From contig QKWP01000675.1 in the NCBI GenBank assembly GCA_003550325.1, positions 154,445 to 218,444 of the forward strand: a DNA stretch of 64,000 nucleotides, read 5' to 3'. Within the stretch, counting starts at the first letter, position 1; every line of letters begins with the position of its first letter. Below, piece by piece: positions 32,476 to 44,449 of this stretch. The notes below the pieces were generated by a model. It did not search any database. It was not told where the DNA came from and saw nothing but the letters and a program-made list of their open reading frames with translations. A program made the translations under genes and the position numbers. The stretch is from Gigaspora rosea. Taxonomy: Eukaryota; Glomeromycota; Glomeromycetes; Diversisporales; Gigasporaceae.

Positions 32476-35400
32476 TTATCTGAATATAACCCAATTTTCT
32501 CTATCTATAATAACATATTTATTTGTTGCAATTTTAAGAAATCCAACAAAACGGTCAATAGTATTAATATTGATAACTCCCATTTCACCAAAGCTATGAA
32601 AATATTGTATATTATTCACATAAACTTCTGGACTTCTGACCCAATGTACATATGCAAGCTTCGATATTTCACCCTCATGTTTATGTGTAAAGTAAAACAA
32701 GACTTGGCCATAAAACTCTTGTTCTTCAAGTTCAATAGGCGCCCTTGGACGATGTGCGTTTTTGTTAATTAGAAGCTTTGCCTACATGAATAATAAATAA
32801 ATATTAATAATACAGTATTCTAAACTTGAGATATAATAAATTTAACTTACCACAATTGAATAATTATTTCGAGAGATATCGCCTTTATGGTTAGAAAATT
32901 GTGAACCAATTATTACTCTGAATTTGGTTTGTAATTTTCCATACTTCTGGATTGTATTATTAGATATCTAAAGTTTTTTTTTGCATGAATAATATTTTAA
33001 GATATACGTTAAATAGCAAATTCTAACTCTTTACCTTAATACAAGTTATACTCAAATCAAATACAGTCGCATAGTACTGTTTGATTTTACGAATCTCCGT
33101 TTTTGTCATCACATGCTCTTTAAACAATGAATATAACTTTTATTCATTATTTTGAGGGTTAAAAGGATGCTCATTAATCTGAAACATTTCAGAAGCTACC
33201 TGAAAATTACCTTATTACATTTAATATGAAATTGCACGTGTATAAATCGTGCCTATATAGTTACTTGCTTTGTTAAGTTTGTATATGGATTTTGTTGAGA
33301 ATGAACCAAAGGTATTACATTCCACATAGCCTTTCTATTGGGAATTGCCATGTCGCCCATGCTGGACCTGTTTCAAAAATCGAATTGGCAATATGCAGAA
33401 AATAATGGAAGCTAATTAAAGTTGCCGAAAGACGATCAGGATTTTGTCGGTAATATTCTTTAAATTATTTGATAATTTATAAATTCAAAATTTTATTTAT
33501 ATGTATAGTGATTCGAAAAAAACTATTATAAATAAAAATTTACCATTCGTAATACTTAATAAAGTCTACGAATAACACTTTAATTTCTCTAAGTTCTTCT
33601 TTAGAGATAGCTGGCTCAAGACATAATTGAATTGCTCTGACAAATTTTGCCCATCCGTTTATATGTCTACAAATTTTAAGATATAAAAAAAATAAAAAGA
33701 TTTATGAAAATTAAAATAAAAATCAGCATATACCTTGTTGGAAGATGATTCTGGAAGAGTGGAAGTAAATACAGGACGGTCCAATTATACCAATCTTTGG
33801 CTTTAAAACTATTATAATATTTTTGGATATTAATTGGTGGCCTTCCAAATTCTAACGGCATCATTTTTCGGTTATCCTCCATTATCTTTCCAATTTTGTT
33901 CCAGTTATGTGTCGAAATCTTGTATTCTGCATCATTAAGTTTTTCATTATTATAAAATTTGCCAATAAAATGGCGAAGCATATGTTGAGCTACATTTTCA
34001 AAAAGCGCATGCATTATGTCTACTGGGAATGATGCAGGAAAATCAATTGAACTTAATTCGAATAAAATACTGTATCCATTTACTCCGGTTTTACGTTCTA
34101 CTTTTTGTTGTTCATTTTTTCTTTTACATTCCATTCTTTAATATCTTGAAGTTAGCTGTTATGAGTATGCATTGGTAAATGATTTGGATCATATACAGTA
34201 CCATTGCGTTCTCGTGGTGGTGTAAGTGGAAAATATACATATCGGGCTGTTTCAGAATATGTTCTGTGAAAGTAACAAAATCAGCATCCACTATTTGGGT
34301 TGTGACCAGAAATACACATAATTTTGGATAAAGTTGGAATATCTCCAGACACTAATAATATATAACCTCGTAATATAAACATTTCTTGGGTTAATGCATC
34401 ATAGCATGATACACCTGCTATATAAATTATATATATTAGTTCTATCTTGTTATAAATTATAAATTAAAAATGTTACTATTACCTTCAAGAGATTTTAGTT
34501 CATCTATAAGTGGCTGTAAAAAACTATTAAAATTTTTTGGTGATTTCAGACCTGAAATAATCGCAGCTATCATTAAATTTTCCTTCTTTACTCTTTGAAA
34601 TAGTGGTAGATTTGAATTTAAAAATAAAATAATCCAGCAATTATTCCGCTTCTGCTTGAATAATTGGTAACCATCTACAGACATAGTAAAAGCAATATCA
34701 TGAGGATCTGAAAATAGTCCTGATGTGGCTAAAGATTTATATCGGTTACCGTCGAAAACATCTCCAATTTTACTGTCTTCGGATAAGTACTCTTTACTTG
34801 ATGTGTATTCATGTCGATATCAAGGAGTTTTTGTACGAGCCAAGTCCTTATATTGCATTTTTAGACTATCAATTATTGAAAAATAGGCAGCAGACTTTTG
34901 AGCCTTTTTTGGTACTTTTCCTAATAAATATCGTGGTTCTCCACATATAGGGCACATTTCACAACTAGAATTTTCTCCATTAAATGTACAACACGAATTC
35001 CAGCACATATCTACAAATGTTGGCTCTATTGGAACCATATCACTAAAAATTTTTTGAAGTCTATATAAAGAAATATTTGAAAGCCCAAATATTTCCATTA
35101 TTTTTTTAAAAGCCCGATCTGATAAAGTATACTTATTTTTAACATAAAGAAGACGAAGTCCCTTAATTATACCATCTGATAATTCTTATATTGTTAAAGA
35201 AAATGAATATTAACATATAAGCTATATTATATAACAATAGAGCTTCTTATTTACTTACCAATTTCAGGAATTTCATTTTCTATTTCAGAAATTTCTTCTT
35301 GTTCAGAATCTTGATCATCACTGCTTTCCACCAAAATATCAGAAGTCTTATTAATATTCTCTAGTTCTAATTCGTCAGCTTCTTCTTCAAGTTCTGATTC

Positions 35401-35757
35401 TAATTTATTGGTTCCTTCTCCATGTTCCAATTCTAACTCATTTGTTCCTTCTCTAGGTTCCAATTCTAACTCATTGGTTCCTTTTCCATGTTCCAATTCT
35501 AGCTCATTCATTTTTCCTCCAAGTTCCAATTCCAACTCATTGACTTCATCTCCAAGTTCCAAGTCTAATTCATCGTTATTTCTTAAAAGACTACTTAATG
35601 TAGAAAATAAAAGATTCGAAGTGAGCTCAGAAATATTTGTTTTCTGGCTTTCTAATGTACTATAAGTTGGTATGCACATATTGTCACTGGATACATTTGA
35701 AATTTCTATGTTAGTTGATGTGTTGTTATGTAATATATTATGCGAACTTTAAATCGC
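32476..35757 (-). pseudogene. Transposase_21 / Tnp2-type transposase gene, multi-exon, broken
   Basis: On the minus strand a multi-exon gene can be followed. From about 35757-35258 comes an acidic N-terminal exon with five to seven ELELEHGEGTN-like repeats. From about 35190 down to 34490 comes a long exon with a CX2C zinc-binding segment (CEMCPICGEPRYLLG), YFSIIDSLKMQY and MSVDGYQLFK. Then come ETARYVYFPLTPPRERNG, FPVDIMHALFENVAQHMLRHF (34134-33735), AWATWQFPIERLCGM (about 33350), and a last exon with FYGQVLFYFTH and AYVHWVRSPEVY ending at 32476. These are conserved segments of Transposase_21-domain proteins of CACTA-like elements. In-frame TGA codons interrupt it at 34820-34822 and after NPNSGC, and there is a TAA and a frameshift near 33345. 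No terminal repeats of the parent element were identified. The domain call is firm; the exon limits are approximate. Confidence 0.75.
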
Positions 35758-36299
35758 TCTTTTTCGTCATCGATGCCTTGTTCGAGAGGAGATGCTTATT
35801 AATTTTCCGGCATTATTAGTTTCATTTTGACAAAAAATACAAATGCAAAGAACCAACTTTCCCATCTCTATTCGAATTATTATAAGTATAATACAAAGTA
35901 TATATTCGTTTTATTACTCTAATTTTGAAAAAAATTATTTCTTATAATTCTTTTTTCTTTTATATGATTATTTTTTTTACTATTATGCTATGACGTATAC
36001 GTATACTAAATGTAATAATATTATACAAGTATTAAAATAAACTTTGCATGCATGTGCTTCTGATCTGATCTAACTAATAAGTCATATTACTGTACTACCT
36101 GCAATCGTTCAAAATAAAAAAGGCTTTTATGATATTGAATTTTCAATTTTTTACCTTTAAATAATAGAACTTTGAATAGACAAAAGAATTTGTTGCTAGC
36201 TTTTTTTTTAAGAAAAAAAACCATTAAATTGAATTTTTTAATTTTTTTCTTGTTTACATGATACTTAATATTAATCTCTACCTTATTTTTTCATAAAAT

Positions 36300-38879
36300 A
36301 TGGCCAGTAATTCAAACAATACAAATAACTATAATGATGATAAAAACAAAGTTGAACCGAATTCAAATATCGCTTTACTTCTTCGGTTATTGTCAAATCC
36401 AGCAAATTTACAGCAAATGCTTGCTTCCATGACACAAACTACATCAGCATCAAGTGCTATTGTAGGTGTTGTTAATATATCGGTAAGTATATATATATAT
36501 TATATATATATTTTTGATAACAATAATAATGATTATAAAATAATTTATTCAATAAGTTTCCATGAGGTTCTGCTCAAAACCCCATCATGAAGGAAGAATG
36601 GATCCAGTGGAAAAAAACAAAAAAGCTAGAGGAGGACTGGAAGGACTTTTTGCATTTACCTCACGCCACATACTGGACTTATCGAGTAAGTTTATATCTT
36701 GCTTCATCTGTACATGATAATTATCATAATTTTGCATATTTATGTATATATATAGAGAAACCTGCGTGACAGGTTAGGGGCTAGTTGCCAAAAGGGCAAG
36801 TATGCATCAAGTCAAGCACCTGGACAATAATTAATGATGTACATACTGCAGTAGAAATAATTATAATTTTTAATTGTTGTTACAGTTGCTACTTGTACTA
36901 ACAATTATTTACTATATGACTAGTTTAAACGTGAATTTCCAACATTTCCTATTTCGGTTGGAGATTTTGTTTTACAAAAAATTTCTGAGAATATCCTTGG
37001 AAATTGGGGTAGTTTTTTTTCAAATTTAATACAATGTTAACTGTTAATAGTCAATACTTATAATTTCTCATAGTGGAAACTGAACGCAAGAAGAAGGTCA
37101 AAGAAGCCTATGATAAAGGAATTTTACCACCTCCAAAACGTAAAAACATCACTCCTCCTTCAGAATTAAGAAAATGGCATCGACTACTTTATCAACATTA
37201 TTAAATTTTCAAGGTGTATTACCAAGCACTAATATTACATCTCCTACTACTAATTCAATTGAAATCGACAGCGATGAGGCTGAAGAAAATATTGATGCCT
37301 TATCTAAACTACTGGAAACCGAAGATGATGCTAGTACTAAATTATATTCATCAAAATCATCTGCATCTATTACACGATCTAAAAAGACATTTGTAAAGTT
37401 ACAAATATTAGTAATCAACTATCAACACAACACGACAGAGTAGAAATAATTCTGGTATTGAATTATATTTACTAAACTTTTTTATTACTTTAAGACTTTA
37501 TTGTATTTATAATTTAATATATAGGAAAGAAAAAAATGGCAAAGGCAAATTCAAAACGTGCAGCTAAAAAGCAGATAATAAAAGAAATTGGATCTGATGA
37601 GAATGAATCTGGAGATAATATTGATGCTGAATTTTTCTCATCTGAACTACCAGAAACTGATGTCGATGCTATTACAGAATTATTTGTACCTACTACACAA
37701 ACTAAAAGGGCAATTGAAAAGTTATCAGATATTAGTAATCAACCATCAACACAAGCATGACAGAGTGAAAATGATTCTGGTATTGAATGATATTTACTAA
37801 ACTTTTTTATTACTTTAAGACTTTATGGTATTTTATAATTTAAATATATAGGAAAGAAAAAAACGGCAAAGGCAAATTCAAAACGTGCAGCTAAGAAGCA
37901 GACAATAAAAGAAATTGAGTCTGACAGTTGTGAAATCGAAGATAATATTGATGCTGAATTTCTCTCATCCGAGCTACTAGAAGTCGATGTCGATGCTAGT
38001 ACTGAATTATCTGTACCTACTACACAAACTAAAAGGGCAATTGAAAAGTTATCAGATATTAGCAATTAACTATCAACACAAGCACAACAGAGTGGAAATG
38101 ATTCTGGTATTAAATTATATTTACTAAACTTTTTTATTACTTTAAGACTTTATGGTATTTTATAATTGAAATATATAGGAAAGAAAAAAACGGCAAAGGC
38201 AAATTCAAAACGTGCAGCTAAGAAGCAGACAATAAAAGAAATTGAGTCTGACAGTGGTGAAATCGAAGATAATATTGATGCTGAATTTCTCTCATCCAAG
38301 CTACCAGAAGTCAATGATGATGCTAGTACTGAATTATCTGTACCTACTACACAAACTAAAAGGGCAATTGAAAAGTTATCAGATATTAGCAATCAACCAT
38401 CAACACAAGCACGACAGAGTGGAAATAATTCTGGTACTGAATTATATTTTTAAACTTTTTTATTACTTTAAGACTTTATAGTGTTTATAATTTAAATATA
38501 TAGGAAAGAAAAAAACGGCAAAGGCAAATTCAAAACGTGCAACTAAAAAGCAGACAATGAAGAAAATTGAGTCTGATAGTGGTGAAATCGAAGATAATAT
38601 TGATGCTGAACTTCTCTCATCCAAGCTACCAGAAGTCGATGATGATGCTAGTACTAAATTATCTGTACCTATTACACGATCTAAAAAGACAACTGATAGT
38701 AATCAACCATTAATACAAGCACAACAGAGTGGAAATAATTCTGGTATTGCATTATATTTACTATTTTAACTTTTTATTATTTTTTCTTTTTTGTATTTAT
38801 AATTTAATAACAATATATAGGAAAGAAAAGAACGGCAAAGGCAAATTTGAAACGTGCAACTAAAAAAAATAAGCAATAA
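36300..38879 (+). CDS. unknown multi-exon gene with a tandem exon-module 3' end, probably decaying
   Basis: The first exon starts at the ATG at 36300 (Asn-rich, then LLLRLLSNPANLQQMLASM). Probable next exons carry KEEWIQWKKTKKLEEDW (from about 36572, ending before GTAAGT at about 36687), FKREFPTFPISVGDFVLQK (about 36923-37008) and ETERKKKVKEAYDKGILPPP (from about 37073). Then follow one divergent and five clear copies of an acidic/basic module. No known domain was recognised. The translated modules mix a Lys-rich start (KKTAKANSKRAAKK) with an acidic, Ser-rich middle, as in some nuclear proteins (inference). Stops occur at the end of the KRKNITPPSEL exon and in modules A and B, so either the transcript is spliced to skip them or the gene is dead. 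Module C is open throughout. The last module ends in TAA at 38877-38879. Confidence 0.45.
37525..38879 (+). repeat. tandem array of exon+intron modules, period 327 bp
   Basis: Exon modules A 37525-37779, B 37852-38106, C 38179-38433 and D 38504-38743, plus a terminal part E from 38821, start after ATATATAG and end before TCTG-GTA. A, B and C are 255 nt and D is 240 nt, all multiples of three. The following intron is 71-77 nt. All junctions are phase 1, so any number could be joined in frame. A has TGA where C has CGA, and B has TAA where C has CAA. A more divergent copy precedes at about 37215-37455. Confidence 0.8.
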
Positions 38880-39439
38880 AGAAGAAATAGGAACAGGAAG
38901 CTGCATTACAGTTTATATTCATTGGTTACATATTATTTTCTGGTGGGACAGTGCTAAAAAAAATAATAGTATGTAATGCAAAAGCATACATAAATAATAT
39001 CATTATATAAATACATATAATAAATTACTCAGCTCATACCAGTTTTAAATTAATAAATATATAATTATGCACAGTTTTTATTCATAAAACATACTGATTT
39101 ATAATCGTGTATAATAAATCTATGAAATAATTGTATATAGTTTTTATTCATAAAATATTCTGATGTTTACCAGAAAAAATTCAGAATCTTTAAATGTATG
39201 CAAAATGAAAGTTGTAATATGTTTGAGCATTTCTGAAACAAAATCTCATTAAATTATTCTGGAAAATGCTCGATTTTTCAGAAAAAACTAAACTAATTCC
39301 TGATACTCTTCCAAAACAATCTGGTTACAATTGGAAATTTCTCATAACAATAAACCGGAGAATTTACTAAACTAATAGTTCGGGGCATTTTCGGAATATA
39401 TTAGTGACTTTATTTTTCATAGGGTTTGTATATTTGCTT
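38880..39439. other. AT-rich spacer, no gene seen
   Basis: No credible coding frame. There are short repeated phrases such as AGTTTTTATTCATAAAA (twice, about 39070 and 39140). The block may include the 3' untranslated part of the preceding gene. Confidence 0.35.
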
Positions 39440-40613
39440 GATCATTTAATTGTGTCCCACACCTCCTTTGTCATTGTCTAAGTTCAATCGACTTTCTAAG
39501 CTCTTCACAGTCCCTCTTTATATGAGCTTCCTTGTCACAATAAAAACATACTTTGGAAGTCTCTTTCCATTCCAAAGTGACCTTCTGGTCCCAAATGTTA
39601 GTATGTTTAGGGATTCTCTTAGCAATGTCTGGGCAGTCTGTTGTCTCAAACGTAACAATCCACTGATTTGTGCATATCAGTGTTCCTTTATAGACCAAGA
39701 GCTTAATTGAAGAAACACAGTCCAAGTCCTCAGTGGCCTCTTTAATCCATCTTGTAATAATATCTTAGGGTCCTATTGGAACATTTTATAATTTGACATG
39801 CAAAAAATTGTGTCTAGGATTAACTGGAATATACCTTAGCAATATTTGTTTGAAGATAACAATTCCTTTTGTAGCATAAAATTGTTGCCTCTCCTAATTA
39901 GTAAAACAACTTTGAGATATAGATGCCTTCCTCTTCTATAATGTGGCCTAGCTGCAATCAGTTCATCTTTCATCTTCGCATATAAAGCATCTACAATATC
40001 ATTGATTAAAATGCTCTCAAAGTTCTGTATATCAAAGATTAATGCATTAATATTTTTTGTGTGTATTTTTTCTCTGTGAGCAAAATTAGAATATGTTGCT
40101 CTACCACTACTTATTTTTGTAAACAGACTAGACCACTAATGACCTTCAGATGATTTAGTTTCTGAATTTATTGCATTATTACCCAAATTCTGGATCAGAT
40201 CATTGTTCTGAATAATGACATTCGTTACATTAGCACTATTTGCAATATTTCTAGAACTTTCCTTTATATTTTACTGTGAATTTTCCCTTTCTTTGGAAAA
40301 GCTTGAACATGTGTCTGTTGGGTCTTTGCTTACAAAGAACTCCAGGTTCACGTTTTCTGACCAACATAGAGGTTTTTTCCTCCTGTTCCTGTACTTGATC
40401 TAACTTAACTGAAGCAGTCAAGCTTTTTTGAGACACTTTCACTTCATTTTTCTTTTTAATAGATTTTGATCTTGTATCATGAGTCTTTATGTGTTTTCCT
40501 TGAATCTCATCCATATTAAGACTTGTAGACTTCTTTTTCATCAATATTAGGGCTTTTGCCCCTATATAACAACCTTGTGCTTTGTTAAAACTAGTATATT
40601 GTTTCTTTAGCAC
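39440..40613 (-). pseudogene. LINE ORF1 fragment with CCHC zinc knuckle, lacking ORF2
   Basis: On the minus strand, 40613-40251 encodes a Lys-rich N-terminal part (HDTRSKSIKKKNEVKVSQ). After a decayed stretch, 39725-39471 encodes LLVYKGTLICTNQWIVTFET, DQKVTLEWKE and a CCHC knuckle CFYCDKEAHIKRDC. The same order and wording occur in the ORF1 at 53339-53902 (LLYKGTPIQSDQWVVIF, DQKVVIEWKEAPKLCFFC). ORF1 proteins of this type bind the element RNA. The copy stops a few residues after the knuckle, so the rest of ORF1, all of ORF2 and the 3' end are absent, which is unlike the usual 5' truncation of LINEs. Confidence 0.75.
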
Positions 40614-41739
40614 TCTCCTGGCACCGGAACGTGGTAAAGTACTGGTAGAGTGCAGATCTTTAAATGTAATTTAAATTGCAATTTATAAGTAAGTTACACA
40701 AGCTAGTAATTTAAATATATAGAATATCTGTTTACAAATGTGACTAGCAGAAGTTGTTAATTATAATTAAAGTATTGGGTGGCAGTTTTTTTTGTATTGA
40801 TCCTTTTTATTTCACCCAAATTCGAATATTGATTTAGGACTTCATGATGATTTTTATATGTCCTTACTAGTATGATCACATGAAATGTGGACCGTTCAAC
40901 TTTTGGAGTGCTATATTTTTTCTAATTTAAACGGTATTATGGCCATTTCTTTTTTCTGTTTATTTTATAGGTCAAGAGCATAAGAAGCTATATAATTTTA
41001 ATTTATATATGGGTTAATACCAGTGCCACTATGCTGATTTTTGCAAAATTCTTTTTTGGTAGAAGTAATAATTTGTATATAAGCAGAATGTAGATTATGC
41101 TTTATAGTGCAAAGATGACATCACTAATTATTAACTATATATGATGCAAAAATGATATTAAAAATCAATGGTATAATTCAAGAAGGTGAGAACATATTCA
41201 TGTAGTGTAATTTGTTTTATTGCTGTTTACTATATATTTTTTTTGTTTTTTTTTTTTGCATTACCAGTACGATCATATTTATTGTATAACATGGAATATA
41301 GTAGGGATATTTGTATAACATGGAATGTAGAAAGAATATATAATTTTTTAAAAATTCTATTTTAGTAGAAGTAATTTTTGAAAAGAGTTATAACTTTTAT
41401 TTCATGATTTAATTGTTGTTTTTTATTTAAAGTAAGAACATTTTCAAATGGTAAACATCATTATAACATTCTTTATCTTTAACAGGTAATTATTATAAAT
41501 TTGTAACTATTATTAATACTGTACAAAATTCTTGAATATTTATATGATTGTTAGATTGGTAATTTTTTGATTAATATTGTAATATGATATTATTGTTAAT
41601 GATCAATATATAATATTGAATTATTATTAATTTTAATTTATTATTATGATGTTAAAGATTATTAATTCAAAAATGATGTGCTATGAATCATCTAATTAAT
41701 TGCTTTTTTGAAGGAATAACTAAAGCCAGGTGCATTTAT

Positions 41740-41970
41740 ATGTTTTTGATTATTTAATTAAAATTAAAATAAGGGTTAGTTAGGGATTAGGGTTAGGGCT
41801 TGGCTTATAAGTAAAATTGTCTTCTTGACATTTTTTATTAATGCTTCAAACAGGTTTAGATACTTATTTTTTGTATTTTTGGCATTTTTTACTTTTTTTT
41901 TGTTTTTGCTCCATTGGGCTAATTTGTAAAATCAAATTTATAATTTGATTGGCTTTTTATCATATGAATG
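41740..41970. mobile_element. telomere-motif MITE, type B, copy 2
   Basis: TTAGTTAGGGATTAGGGTTAGGG near the left is followed by TCTTCTTGACATTTTTTATTAATG and CATTGGGCTAATTTGT, the same order as in the type-B copy at 12990. The ends are eroded. From 40614 to 41740 no gene was found. Confidence 0.55.
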
Positions 41971-41979
41971 TATTTGAGC

Positions 41980-43590
41980 TATTAACAATCAATAACAAAT
42001 TGCTATTAGTTGCTTATTTGAGCGATTAACAATTATTAACAATTTGTATTGCAGAGTTAATATAAGAGGTGCAAGATCCAAGTTAAATTTAGTCTTGAGA
42101 TTCTAGTTGAGTTGCTAATTAGGTTAGATAAATTTGATTTAGTAGTTAGCATTATATTCCTCTTATAAAAGAGAGAAGCAAAATAAATATACAAATGATT
42201 AATTAATTAATTATATAATATATTCATCTGAAAAAAGAATTTTGTGCATACAATTTTTATAGCCAAAATTTTTGTGATTTAGTTATCTGATCTGTATCAC
42301 TTTATTCAAGTTAACAGAAGTCAACAAATCGAAAACATAGCTAAGCAGAATTTGACTTAGGAATAATCCAGTTAAGCCCAGAAGCACAGTTATTGATCTC
42401 AATCTGGCAAGCAGATATGCTAATTCCGCATAAATTAGCTTACAATAATAGACAAATGCAATAATAAAAATATTAATTAGTTCCTATTTGAGCTATTGAT
42501 AATTATTAAACAAATTATGTTTAGTTGCCTATTTGAGCTATTGACAATCATTAACAAATTGCTATTGCAGGGTTAATATAAGAGGCACAAGAAATAAAGT
42601 TAAAATTAGTCTCAAGATTCTAGCTGAATTGCTAATTAGATCAGATAAATTTGATTTAGTAGTTAATATTATATTTCTTCTATAAAAGAAAAGAGCAAAA
42701 ATAAATATAAAAATGATTAATTAATTATATACTATTTCTTCTATAAAAGAAAAGAGCAAAAATAAATATAAAAATGATTAATTAATTATATAATGCATTT
42801 ATCTGAAAAAAGAACTTTGTATATACAATTTTTATAGCCAAAATTCTCACAACCTAGTGATCAGATATGCAACACTTTATTTGAGTTGACAAAAGCCAAT
42901 AAATCAAAAATATGCTAACCAGGATTGACTTAGAAATGATCCAGTCAAGCCAGAAGCACAGCTATTGATCCCAATTAGGCTAATCCTATATGAATCAGTA
43001 TACAAAAATAGATAAGTGCAATAATTCAATTTTAATTAGTTGTCTATTTGGGCTAATAGCAATTATTAACAAATTGCCATTGTAGTGTTAATAAGAGACA
43101 CAACATGAATATATGCACATTTATTATTCTGCAAAAACCAAGCTAAATTTAGGCTAGAAATTCTAGTTGAGTTGCTAATCAGGTTTAATAAATTTTAATT
43201 TAGTAGTTAGTATTATATTCCTCTTATAATTTCTCTTAAAAAAGAGAAAAGAAAAATAAATAAATAAATGAGTCATTAATTAACTATATAATGCATTCTT
43301 CTAACAAAAAGAACTTTGTATATACAATTTTTACAGCTAAAATTTTGTGATTTAACAATCAGATCTGTATCTTTTTACTCAAATTGACAAAAGTCAACAA
43401 ATTGAAAACATGGCTAAGTAAGATTTGACCCAGAAATGATCTAGTTGAGCCCAGAAGCACAGCTATTGATTTCAATCAGAAAAGCAGATAGGCTAATCCC
43501 ATATGAATTGGCACATAAAAAATAGATAAGTACAATAACTAGCAATTTTAATTAGTTGCCTATTTGGGCTATTGACAATTATTAACAAAT
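41980..43590. repeat. three tandem copies of a unit of about 510-550 bp
   Basis: Copies begin at about 41980, 42480 and 43030, each with TATTTGAGCTATTGACAAT(C/T), then GATTCTAGTTGAGTTGCTAA, AGATAAATTTGATTTAGTAG, ATAATGCATTTATCTGAAAA and CAGAAGCACAGCTATTGAT in order. Copy 2 has an internal direct duplication of about 58 bases. No open frame persists between copies, so the unit is non-coding or dead. Part of the unit also lies in the MITE at 17629-18578. Confidence 0.75.
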
Positions 43591-44449
43591 TGCTATTGTA
43601 GAGTTAATACAAAAAGCATGTTATAAATATACATGCATTCATCATTCTGCAAGAACCAAGTTTTATATTGAACCCTTCTAACCTGATAGAATTCTGCCAT
43701 TTTGTGACAACTTAGAACTTCAATTTAAGGTCAGCCTGCTTTATACAGAACAAAAACTACTAAATGATATTTTGTATCACAAATTCTGTTAATGATAGGG
43801 ATACCTAGTACAATTATATTTGCTACTTCTGGGAGCATATCCTTTCTTAGCTTATACATCAATCGCACTAATATAGGTTATATTTTCTTAACAAAAAATC
43901 ATATTATAAAGTTTAATATCTAGTTTAGTTACAGTAGGTAAAGGCATCCAAATTACAACATACATTATATGCCTATTAATGCATTTATACAATGACTACA
44001 GATCAGAACTTTGGGTCTACTAATTCTCCAAGTCTTATTAATCAAATACAAATTTTGTTCTTTATCGAATAAAACAAATTATTAATTGAATGGCTTAAAA
44101 ATTAATGCAAAAAAAGAATCAATTCAAATAATTGGTTTGTAATTGTTATTTCTGTAAAAGTTAAACCTTTATTTAAATATTCTTCTTACTTATCAATACC
44201 AATTCTCTAGCTCTCCACAATCAAATAAAAAAACATATCAGAAAGTCTTTTTTAGTAGTTTTTATTGAATTGTTTTATCGCAAACTAAATAAAATATATA
44301 AGAGAATAGCCAAATTCTGATATTTTACTATAGTTCATTGCAAAATAAATTTACATACAGTATCTGATTTTACATGGGGCTAATAGGAACCTAAAATATA
44401 TAGATAGATCAGGTTAATTATAAAATTACCAAAAATTGGATATGTCTAA
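43591..44449. other. AT-rich region, no gene seen
   Basis: The sequence directly after the tandem array has no open frame of interest and no clear inverted repeats. Confidence 0.35.

Noticed and set aside
32452-32772. 106-codon plus-strand frame
   Set aside because: It is antisense to the last exon of the transposase relic, which has the recognisable protein sequence.
35408-35665. Ser/Asn/Pro-rich plus-strand frame
   Set aside because: It is the antisense of the acidic ELELEHGEGTN repeats of the transposase N-terminus.
36300-38879. CRISPR-like or satellite reading of the 327-bp repeats
   Set aside because: The repeats are far too long for CRISPR; the conserved splice borders and multiples of three point to exon modules.
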